Part shown: in pieces, positions 23,426 to 35,400 of the stretch
Numbering within the stretch: the first letter of the stretch is position 1
Layout of the letters: each line of letters starts with the position of its first letter
Origin: Tanypteryx hageni
Taxonomy: Eukaryota; Arthropoda; Insecta; Odonata; Petaluridae
Reading direction: 5' to 3'
Length of the DNA stretch: 64,000 nucleotides
NCBI GenBank assembly: GCA_028673005.1
Contig: CM054115.1
Span: 58,677,407-58,741,406, forward strand
Position numbers and translations under genes: made by a program
The notes under the pieces: generated by a model
Database searches by the model: none
What the model saw: the letters and a program-made list of their open reading frames with translations, nothing else
Told to the model about the DNA's origin: nothing

Positions 23426-26400
23426 CTAGTTGAGAATAGAAACAACTTTAAATATATTCCTGATTTTGAGAAAATAAAACAATATAAAAACACAAAGTTT
23501 AATATGATTTGGGCTTATTTCACATACAATGGAATCCCACAAAGTCATGCACCATTATAATTGTAGCACTTTAATTTATAAACAATTGTAATGGTGTGTG
23601 TCAGACAAACTGGCAGGAACTTCAAAATTACCGCATTTACCCGAATCCAAGACGATCCCGAATCTAAGACCCTCCCATTAGCAGACTGTCAAAACAGAAA
23701 AAAGATTTTATGACCTTATTTCTCACTGACTGTGTTTGGTGTATATTTCGAACACATGTATTCAGTATAGGTATACTAGTTCATTCATTAATTGAAATGG
23801 CTTCTTACAATGTTTTTCTGAAATAAAAAAGAATTTTAAAAATATATTTATAAAATTAAGACGTTATTAATTGAGTTCCGGATCGTAAGTTTGCAATGAA
23901 AAATACAATTATTTTGTCTTGTTTTATTTGTTTAAAAAACATCGATTAAACGCGTAACCATACTTCCTACGGTTCATGAGATACCACCTACTGTTCTACG
24001 GTTCTATGACAACTCGTTGCGGTCATTTCGTCGTGGTTAGTTCGTCGCGCGTCAATACATCGCACGACAAACTCATTGCGCGTGAATTCATCTCTCGACA
24101 AATTCTTCAAGGTGTCTCGCGATGAAATTGTCACTCGACGAATTTGTCACTCGAGGAATTTGTCTAGCAATGAATTGACGCTCGATGAGTTTGTCGAGCT
24201 ATGTATTGACGTGCGACGAGTTTATCGCGTGACAAATTGATGCGCCACGAATTGATGCGCGATCAACTGACCGCGATGTATTGATGGTATATGACTTCGT
24301 ACTCGAATTTAACACGTTTCCCGATTTTCGCAAGCTGAAATTTGCAAAAAAACCTCGTCTTGGATTCGGGTAAAACGGTAGGATCAAAGAAGATAAAAGT
24401 TGTTGTCTAAATAATCGGACTCAGTCTCTCTTTGCTAATCATCTGCTTGAATTTAAACATGTCAGTGATTTTGTACCCACCGTGTTACATTTTATGACTA
24501 AAGGCCCGAAAATGCATCTACTGGAACAATTGGAAATTTACAATGTTTGTCTGATAATGACTGCCATGTGGTTAATGAGTTTCTATACCCATCCCATTCC
24601 CTCCGGCTGGATATCCCTTCCCTATACCTCCCCCACCACCACCGTATCTCTCCACAAATCCATACACCTCCTATTCCCCCCCTCCCTTCCTTAACCAATA
24701 AGTAATCAACTCCGAAATTCCTTTCCCCCTCCTCATCCTCCAGCCTTCCTATATATTTGAATGGTCTCTGTTTTCTGGTCACCTGAGGATGTCACCTTGT
24801 AAGGAAACAGGTCGAAATTAAAACATTTTTAGTGCTTTACGTCATCTTCGTGATGTCCGTCCGTACGCATATATCAGGGAAGAATTAGCTGAACTGATTT
24901 CAATCAAATTTGGTACATAGAATTCACATAAATTCATTACCAAAATGGCATATTTGAACTGGAGCGACTCAGCAGGGGTGCCACAATTGCAAAGTTAAAC
25001 TTTTCGATAAATATGAATTTGGAAGAAATTGGCAGAACCGATTTTAACGAAATTTTGTAAGGAGGAGGCGTACAACATAAAATAACAAAATCAAGATGCT
25101 TAGCATAGATATAAAAATCAGGGCAGCCACAATACAAGGCATAAAAAGTTCTTTTTACACGTATTTGTGTTACCTATACTGTCCATGTCATATTCAACCG
25201 AATATAATATTTATACGAAACCATATTAGCATATATAAACCGAATCAGCCGAACAGGGGTGCCACAATTACAAATTAAACTTTCAGTAATTAAGGATTTG
25301 GAAGGAATTGGCTGAACGGATTTCAATTAAATTGTGTATATAAGATTTGTACAACATATGATAATGAAATCAAAATGTTTAAAGCAGAGCTAAAGAGCAG
25401 GGCTACCACAGTAAAAAGTAAAAATAATATTTCTTTTACATGTATTTATAGAGAACTGACATCATAGATTTTAAACCAATATGGTATATATAATCTTCAT
25501 ATAAATAAATAACAAAAATAGCACATTTCAACCAGGTCAACTAAGCAGGGCTAACACAATATCAAGGTTAGATTTTTTCTGTAACTATGAATTTGGAAGG
25601 TATTGACTGAACCGATTAAAAAAAAAATCGTTTGTAGGGTAAGCATAGAATGGCAAAATGAAATTGTCATGTTTAGAGTGGATCTAAAAAGCAGGGCTAC
25701 CACCATATAAGGAAAAATAATTTTCTGATTTCAAAGCAAATACAGTAGTATACGATTATACTACTGCGAATTTGACAAAAAGCACTTCTGTACCATGGAA
25801 AATCCATGTACTTGTTTTTTCCTATGTGGATCAATACATTGTTCTACCGTTTCACTGATTTATAATTACTGCTGATATGTTTTAAGTACAATGGTTGGTC
25901 AAAAAGTAAGTTTACAAGGTTAGTTGATGGTGCATTACACATAGTACAATAATTTTGTTGGTAGTACAATATTTTGATAGGCATGTGTGATAACATTGTA
26001 AAGTGGATCAGCTGCAACTATTGTTGACTTGCTGTACCCTTAGTTAAAAAGGGCTGCTGTCCTAGAAATATGGTCCCCAGATGAAGTGCATGCTGTTATT
26101 AGATTTTTAAACATGAAAAATATTTCTGCTGCAGAAATCCATTGCCAACTTGTTGAAGTTTATGGAGAGCCCACAAAGTGTATCAAACTGGTGTGCAAAG
26201 TTTTGGGAAGGAAAGCAGAGCACCAGTGATGTTGTCTGAAGTGAAAGACTAGCAAATGCAACAACTGATGAAAATGTTAAACTAATCAACAATGCTGTTA
26301 TTCAAGACAGAAGAGTAACAATTCAGAAGCTTCAAGCAAAATTCGATCTCTCACTTGAAATCATATACATCATTGTTAATGACAAGCTTGGGCTCAACAA

Positions 26401-29400
26401 AGTCTGTGTGCATTGGGTTCCTAGAATGTTAATGATATCCACAAGACTCGGGTAATTGCCTGCTGTCTTTCCTTTCTTCAGCGGTTTTTGGCCAAAGGTT
26501 CACCTTAGTGCATTGTGACAGGTGATGAGATCTGGGTATACCATCACCCACCAGAGTCTAATGGGCGTCCATGGATTGGAAACATCCGAGGTCATGACAA
26601 ACCAAAAAGTTCAAGATTGCACCTTCAGCTGGCAAGGTGATGGCAACAATTTTTCAGAATATAAAGGCATTTTGCATGCTGAATTCATGAAAAAAGGAAC
26701 AACAATAAATGCCGCTTCTTATTGTGAAACTTTACGACGACTCTGAATGGCTGTCAAAAAATGTCCTGGGTTGCTTAATGCAGGTGTGGTGTTCTTGCAT
26801 GACAATGCATGCCCTCATACTCCAAATCAAACACACCAACTTTAGGAATTGTTCCACTTGAAAGTCATGGATCATTCTCTCCATAATCTTGACCTTGCAC
26901 CAAGCAACTTTCAATTGTTTCCAGTTATAAAGGAAGACCCGGGAGATAAACAACTTCAAAACAATTCTGCTGTGGAAAAGTTTGTACTAAACCGGTTGAA
27001 AACTAGGGACCCTACATTTTGCTCAACTGGCATCAAAAAGCTTGTTCTATGGTATGATAAGTATTTGAATCTGTTAGGAGATTATATAGAAAAGTAGTTA
27101 TAAGTTGTTGTTTAAATACTTGTAATAATTAATTGCCTTATAAAAAAATCGCATTCTTAAAAAAACCTTGTAAACTTACTTGTTGAACATCTCCCATACT
27201 TGGTGATTAAAAAAAATGACCTTTGAAACTATTTATTACTTCAGTAAGATGCTATAAATCTGCTCAAAAATTATATCTCTCTCTATCTACTATATTTTTT
27301 CCTCCCTAATGTTTGGGAATGGAAGGGAAGTAAATGCATCCTGAATAAAAGAGAAAGGAAGGGTGGTAAATGCGCATGCGTACCAATAAGTATGTGGGGG
27401 TAATTGTTATAATTGAATCTACCAAATATATTTTGGGTAGAGGAGGATCTTGGGCCAAAGCGAACAGGTGAGCACATGTGGCATAGTGTCAGACACTTAG
27501 GGCATCAGAGGAGTGGAGTCTCTTGGTGATTATAGTAAAACCTCACACAATACACATTCTGGCAGTGCATTTTAAGTAATGCATGGATTTATTTGTGTAC
27601 CAATTTTTTTTGATGCAGTCCATTTTCAGCCAACACAGTGTCAAAAAAATCTTAAAACTGTGAGGGGGCACCGGGGCATGTGCCTCCCTTGTCATCCGAC
27701 CCGCAAATAAACAAGTATAGTAAATGTATTAAACTACTAGGGGCACTACATGCATCAACCCTGCCCTCTGTGTGCTACAGGGTCTTTGGCGATATGTGTC
27801 TCGATAAGATGAAAATAATTTTTCTGTATAGCTCTTATCGAGGCACATATTTTTGGTTCATGGTTTTTTTCTTTGATGTACCGTTTCCAAAATACAATAT
27901 TCAAGTACACTAAGCGGCCGCCATTGTTTCAGGATGGCAGGTGAAAATTAATAGTTTTCCTGGGGGCTCCTAGCTTTATTAAGCATTATTTACCAGCAAA
28001 GCGACAGTAGTGGGTCGCCTTATGGGCACATTGCCTCTGTCCGTCCATCCTCATGTTTAATCTCTGAAACCGCTGGGTGGATTTTAATTAAATGAAGTAT
28101 TAGTGTTCCTTATTATAATTTATCGCCCAATTGTGATTTCAATTATAACTTCCACTTTATATTAGCACTTAAATAAATGTATACTCATATCACGTTAAAT
28201 GGTATCCGACAAACAACAATTAAATACCATATTTTTTGTCTCCCAAGGTCTTATATGATCTGTAAGGTATAGATTAAAAAATTTATATGGATGGAGGACA
28301 ACATTTACCATTAAAAAGTCCACGACCACATAATAACAGTTTATAGTTTTGGAGGTAAAAATTTGAGAGTATATCAAGTATATAATATCACATATTTTGT
28401 TAAAATCGATCGCTACAATTCTATCAGCAAACAACAATTATAAAACCATATTTTTCTCTCCCAGTCTCTTATATGTTCTGCTATGTATAGATTTAAAAAT
28501 TTATTCAGATAGATGGCAACATTTACCACAAAAAGGCCTTGGGGCCATATAATATGACTTATAGTTTCGGAGATAAGGTAAACATTAAAAAACCTCCGAA
28601 TCTTTCGATATTGTTTTATATGCCTTTGAAATCTCTGTGCATTCCATTTATGGAGTATACGTACTTTTCCTTCTTTTCTTTTATTCACAACAGTTATCAC
28701 AGCATCTCTCCATCCAGAGATCAAAATTTTAACGATCAACTTATTAGCGCAATGCTCTCTTTAATTATTTCTTTATATCAACTATAACAATGACGATTTA
28801 ATTATGAAATAGTAATAGTTCGAAAATTTGAAGGTAGGGAGACTGACTACGCCGGGGGGGTTGAGAGGAGAGGAATCATTTAAGCGGTTTACTGTATGCT
28901 GAAATTAGCAACAATGTGATTTCTTTTGAGAACGAAAGATGAACCCAAAAAATATGTGGAATTTTCATGTTCAAAATGAATCTGTGGGCTGATTTAACGT
29001 GTTTAAAAATCAACAGTAAGAAACTGAATTTTCATTCTTTTAGGCATTGTTTGGTACAAATCCTATATTCGTACGATGATTTTAAGTAATTTTAAAATCT
29101 GATTGAAAGTAATCCGGTGTAGGGTCAAAGACAGCGTTACACATGATGATTATGAGCATGATGATCATTGTTGATGATGATCACCATTACGTTTTTGTTA
29201 TGTAGAGATATATTCGGAACAGCTTGAGAATTACCCAGCCAACATCCCTGGTGTGATTTCCAATCTTTCTTTGTTATTTATTACTAGGATTTGAAATAAT
29301 TTTTTAATTTTATTATATTTTTGTTTAACTGTAGAAAGCAATAAAACTGCATTACTTTCCATTTAAGTTTTCATTATTTGATTCCACAGATTTTAATAGT

Positions 29401-32400
29401 TATTTTGTTATTGAACAAATAAATTACTTTCGAATCAACTTTGTAATTCTTTTATTTTACCTAGCATTATAACTCATCATTTTCTACATGAGTTTTCTGA
29501 AAATTGGTACATATGGAGTGTGAATATTATAGTCTGATCTTTCCGCCGTCATCTTAATATATAAAACGTTTAGATACCTATGTTTCCATACAAGGTTCAG
29601 TTGTTATGCTGAGGATGAGTGTAGCACATTTTTTATTTGCATTTTAAAATTAGTTAGAATTAAGATAGAAACTTGGGATTTGGACTCGTGTATGGCCAAA
29701 AGAAAGCCATTTATTATTTTAAAGAGAGAATTTGAATTCGTGCCAAATTAGTGCAAAAATATGCTTAGAATATGAAAAAAGTCTCGAACAATGCTAATTT
29801 ATAATTGGCATGACTGTATACTGCATTGTCATCCCCTCTTCCTTTCAGTGAATTTTAGCTAGCATTTGTTGATAATTTATCAAAACTAAAATAGATTGCA
29901 TAAAGTATTCTTTCGAGTTGTGATTATTTAAACAAGAAAGTTATTGGTAGTTTTATTAAAATTTAGGAAATATATCAGCTTTATTTGTAATTTTCTGTTT
30001 CCAAAACTTAATCTTCTTCTTAATATATAAAATGCTTAGGTATATTGACCAAGTGACCATCTGGCATATACTGAAGAGTTGCTCAACAGCTTAATACCAA
30101 CAGGAATACCTCCTCACGAGCTATAACTGAAACTAGGTGCTGTAATCATACTACTACGGAATCTTATGCCATCACAGGGACTGCAATGGAACTAGATTGA
30201 CAATTATGCGTCTACAAAGGCACCTTGTAGTGGCCCATGTGATAGATGGATAGAACTTAGATACTGTTCTCATACCGCGCATACCTCTCATTCCATCTGA
30301 TACAAATATGCCTTTCAAATTCAAAAGAAGACGGTTTCCTATACATTTAGCCTTTTTAATGACCATCAACAAGTCACAGGGAGAGACTTTTGACAGAATC
30401 TGCTTATACCTTCCAAAACCTGTATTCAGTCACGGGCAACTATATGTTGCTCTCTGAAGAATTAGATCATTGGACTCATTACATGTTGTATCTGAGAAGA
30501 ACAAGATTGTTAATTGTGTTTACAATGAAATACAGAGTGTAACAAAAGTAACGCAATGTTTTGTAATTACTGTAACTTAAATAAATTACACATTTATATA
30601 TTTTTCTATATAAATTTTATTTTTGATTAGTATTAAATAATTATGCAGTGATCTTTGTTTAATTGATTTGTTTAAATGATTGTTATTTAAGATAAACTAA
30701 TTTTGGCAAGAGTTCGACTAAACTTGAATGAAAGAATAAGGATGGTACAAATTTATTATGAAAGAAAGAATTACACTGAAGTTAGTAGAGTAATTGCAGA
30801 AGAATTTCATCGTCCTCCTCATTGCTCCAGTATACAGCATCTCATTTAAAAATTTGAGAGGACTGGTTCAGTAGCCGATGCTCCGAAAAGTGGATGCCCA
30901 TCATTGGTGAAGAATCAAGGCTTCGTGATCAGCTTATTCCGCAGGAGTCATCGTCAACACACAGAATTTCAAAACAACTAACAGAAGATGATGATTACAA
31001 GGTCAGCCACATGACAGTTTTAAGAACACTGAAAAGTCTGAAACGAAAGCCATACATGCCCAGGCTTCTTAATGCATTACATGAGGATGATGCCGATCTG
31101 CGTTTGGAGTTTTGTGAAATGTTTCTGCAGATGCAGGCTTGTGATTCAGGGTTTGTCGATAACATCATTTGGCCTGATGAAGCTGTCTTCAAATTAAATG
31201 GTCACATCAACAGGCACAAATGCATTTATTGGGAGGCTGTGAATCTGCACATTGTACTGACAAATGAGGTTAATCTTCCAGGTGTCTCTGTTTGGTGCGG
31301 AACTTCCTCACAGGGATTATTGGGCCTTACTTTTTTAATGGAAATGTCAATAAGAATTCTTACTTGGCTATGTTACGAGAATGACTGTGGCCCAGAATTC
31401 AGAATCATGTCAATAATGGAGGCTATTTTTAGCAAGATGGCGCTCCATCTCATTATGTGTCAATTGTACGTGATTGGTTGAATGAACAACTTCCTCAACG
31501 GTGGATAGGTCGCCAGGGCTTCATTGTTTGGCCACCCTGTTTGCCGGACTTAACCCCCCCTGATTTTTTCTTATAGGGTTTTCTGAAAGATAAAGTCTAT
31601 AGTCAGCAGCCACGAAGTCTTCAAGAATAAAGAAAGCAATATCTTTTGCAATAGAAGAAATTGGTGTTGATATTTGCAGCAATAATTGCCGATCTGTAAC
31701 CAAAAGATTTTGGATGTGTATTAATCATGACGGAGGACATTTTGAAAATTTTAGAACATAACTCATTGACACTTTTCATATTTCATCATTTATTTAGTCT
31801 TTTTCTTGTTTTATAATCATTAATAAATACAGTTATAAAATGTTGCGTTACTTTTGTTACACACTGTATATGAATAAATAAATAAAATGCATTGATATTT
31901 AATTAATAACCTTTAAGATCTGCTAGAAAGGCATATGTTACGCCGGGTACAGCTAGTATGTATAAATTTACCGGAACATATTATACTACTTATACATTTT
32001 TTTCTATTACCTGCCCTCCCTGTTGAATTTTTCTGGATCTGCCCTTGATCACACCTATTGATTTAGCTTTAAACACTTAAGTAAAACATTTAATGCTAAT
32101 TTATGATATTAAAAAATAAGTTTACTTCTCCAAAACCAGAGGAAGTTGAGATTTGTTAGATATATAATTATTCAAAAATAAAAATATTATATTAACTGTA
32201 AAGAGAGAAAAATGACAATGTTGCAAATGTAAACAAAAAAAACATAGATAGCAATGAGAAATAATACCACTAATCAGTCAGTGTTTTAACTTTTTGAACT
32301 TCCTCATTTACTGTAAATACCCTCGTATAATGCGCACCCTCATATAATGTGCACGGGCGTTTTCAGCCTCGTAATCTATGATTTTTCTATATACCCCCAT

Positions 32401-35400
32401 ATAGTACGGACAGATTTTTTTTAGCATTACAGTTCCAGAATAAAGTAGATGGTGTAACGTGGTCTAAAGCAATGATCGAATTATTGGTATTGTATTGGTA
32501 ACATAATGAAAGTGCAAAATGAAATTTTTTAATAACGTTTCAAAAGAACGTCAGCTAACTCTATCATTACATACATGTTTACTTACAAGGTGATATTAGG
32601 ACATACACAATAAATCGAATTATATTAATTTCATAGTATGGTATGACATTGTTTGAGCTAATAAAATGAAGGAATGATGATAACACAGCTTAACAAAAAA
32701 ATTTTTTTTTAGTTGCCAAGGATATTTGAACAAATTTAGGGTATTTTGGGGTTGCTGAATTCAAAAATAAAAGTAGTTTTTTTGAATTGGCTCTAGTTCA
32801 TGAGATAATGGATACCTACCCTAAATTAATAGGGCACTTAGCCATAACGTGTGCATATGGGAATCTATGGGAACATTCTAGAAGGTGAGAGACGCAAATA
32901 TTTGTGTTCACTCCGGGATCATTCTAGAATTTTCCCCCTCTGTATATAAGTGATCAGCCACCCAACTAGCAGTTAGTTGGCAGTAGACAGTTCGACAGTT
33001 CACATGTTCTTCTGAGCGGTTTGCGTTGTCTATTGTGGTTTTCTTGTTTCTCGTCTGTGTAATATATTTGTATACATGTAGTTAGTGTAAATAAGTCAAG
33101 TTGTGTACGGAGTGAATGTAGTGACAATTTGTATATACAGAGTGTTACAAGTAAGAATAGTGTCAATTAACAATAAAACGTGTTTTATCTACAATGGCCA
33201 CGTGACAATATCATATTAAGCTGATTTTGTTTTGGTGCTTATTTTCAGAGAAATATGAGTTCTTCACAAAGAGGCTGCTTAAACAATCCTAATGCATTCT
33301 GCTACATTTGTGGCGAATACTCTCTACAAAAACAAAGAAAAAACATCACAGACTTTGTGAAGCGAGCTTATCTTGCTTATTTTGAAGTGGTGCATGGAGA
33401 CCAAGACAAGTTTGCAAAACCTGTGTAGAATGCTTACGACAGCGGACAAATGGAGAAAGGAAAAGTTTAAACTTCGGTGTGCCTATGGTATGGAGAGAGC
33501 AGAAAAATTTATATTTGTGCGGTGAATGTGAAAGGTTTCAATCGATACAAGAAATGCAAGTGGGAATATCCTGATTTGGAATCAGCAAGGTGACCTATGC
33601 CACACAGCGAAGATGTTCCCATACCAGTGTTTAACACACTGCCTGACCTTCCTTTGCCAGATGTTGAAAACAATCAGGACTTGGAATGTAATACAGGTGG
33701 TAGCAGTGGAAGTGAATATGAAGTAAGCATTTCAACGCCTCAGCAGTTCTCTCAAGAAGAACTCAATGGTCTGATACGGGATCTCAGTCTGTCAAAGCAA
33801 GCATCTGAACTTTTAGCATCCAGGCTAAAAGAAAAGAACTGCCTACAGCCAGAGGCTAAAATAACAGCTTATCGGACAAGAGAGGCGGGACTTCTTCCTT
33901 ACTTCAGCCAAGATGAAGAACTTGTATACTGCAATAACATCCCTGGACTTCTTCTTCAAATGTGACTGGAAGATTGGCGGCTTTTTATAGACAGCTCCAG
34001 TAGAAGCTTGAAATGTGTTTTATTGCACAACGGTAACCGATGTTCATCTATTCCAATTGCTCACTCAACAAAACTTAAAGAAGAATATGAAAATATTAAA
34101 ATGGTCTTGCAGAAGCTTTGCTATCACGAGCACCAGTCGTCTATTTGTGTTGCTCTAAAGATGGTAAATTTATTGCTTGGGCAGCAAAGTGGATATACAA
34201 AGTACCCTTGTTTCATCTGCTTGTGGGATAGTAGGGCAAAGCAAGATCATTGGAAAAAAGTTACATGGCCTTCAATAGAAAACATGACTGTAGGGGCAGC
34301 GAACATCATTAACGAGCCATTGGTTGACATGGAAAAAATCATTCTCCCACCACTCCATATCAAGCTGGGACTAATGAAACAATTTGTTAAGGCCTTGGAC
34401 AAAGATGGCAATTGCTTCAAATACATTTGTAGATCGTTTCCTGGACTAAGTACGGAAAAACTAAAAGCTGGAATCTTTGATGGTCCTCAAATTCGTCAAC
34501 ATATCAAGGATTCTAATTTCACAAAATGTATGAATGGTTAATTCAACCGTTGAAGGCGTGATGTGGTGGAATAATTCCATATTGATTACTAAAATAAAAA
34601 TCTTGTAATTTTCCACAGAGTTTTCTCTGTATCACCTGATGATGACGCTAAGCATCAAAACCTAGGTCGTGTCCTAATAAAATAGTGGAAAATTACAAGA
34701 TTTTTATTTTAGTAATCTGTATGAATGGTGTTGAAGCTTTTGCCTGGTGCAGTTATGTCTCAGTTGTCAAGAACTTCTTGGGTAACCACAAAGCAGACAA
34801 TTATGAAGAACTGGTGCAAAACATGCTCACAAACTTTAAAAATTTGGGTACTAATATGAGCATAAAGTTACACTTTCTCCATAGCCACTTAAATAGATTT
34901 CCACATAATCTTGGAGATTTTAGTGAGGAACAAGGTGAGAGGTTTCACCAAGATATAAAGGTGATGGAGGAAAGGTATCAAGGCAGATGGGACAGACACA
35001 TGATGGCAGACTATTGCTGGAGCCTCCAACGTGATTGTCCTGATAACCTACATAAAAGAAAATTGTACAAACAGCGTTTTACTTTGCATTAATTATGATT
35101 ATCTGAATCAGCTTACCATGTTTATCTGTTATTATACTGAATAAAATACCATTATGTATTTCATGTGTTTACTTTTGTACGATTTGAGACAATTTCAATG
35201 CAATTTGTAAGTACTCAAAAATTAGAGCTAATCTAGCAAAAACGATGCCATATTTGGAATCAGCGCCACAAACTTACCCTAAAAACGCTCTAATATATTT
35301 GGCAATAAAATAAGTGTTGGCCAGTGTAATCCTATGCCGAAGTTTTTTGCACACGTTTTTGTCACGCCTGAGGTGGACGGGTTCGCCCAACCTTCAGTTT

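Larger units (their letters stand above)
30012..31956 (+). mobile_element. Helitron 3' portion with helicase remnant, invaded by a Tc1-like element
   Basis: Starts near an A|TC border with TTAATATATAAAATGC and ends GCCGGGTACAGCTAG before T at 31957, a classic Helitron 3' terminus. Inside are a helicase C-terminal relic (30060-30530) and a complete Tc1/mariner-type insertion (30533-31866) located at the very end of that coding remnant. Confidence 0.65.
32684..35326 (+). mobile_element. Unclassified DNA transposon with ~110-bp TIRs and TAA duplication
   Basis: Left end begins CACAGCTTAACA and inverted right end CACTGGCCAACA; both then run into TTGCCAA and a ~100-bp diverged inverted repeat sharing TTTAGGGTA, GNTGCTGAWTTC and TTGAGTAYTT-like blocks (32684-32812 against 35205-35326). 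TAA lies on each side (32681-32683, 35327-35329). The single long coding region on the plus strand is a Cys-rich transposase-like protein. CAC termini and 3-bp duplication are reminiscent of the CACTA/CMC group, but the protein does not show motifs I can assign to Tnp2, so I leave it unclassified. Confidence 0.65.

Noticed and set aside
24498..24782. 94-codon minus-strand open frame
   Set aside because: Antisense of the pyrimidine-rich 3' UTR of a Penelope-like fragment; composition artefact.
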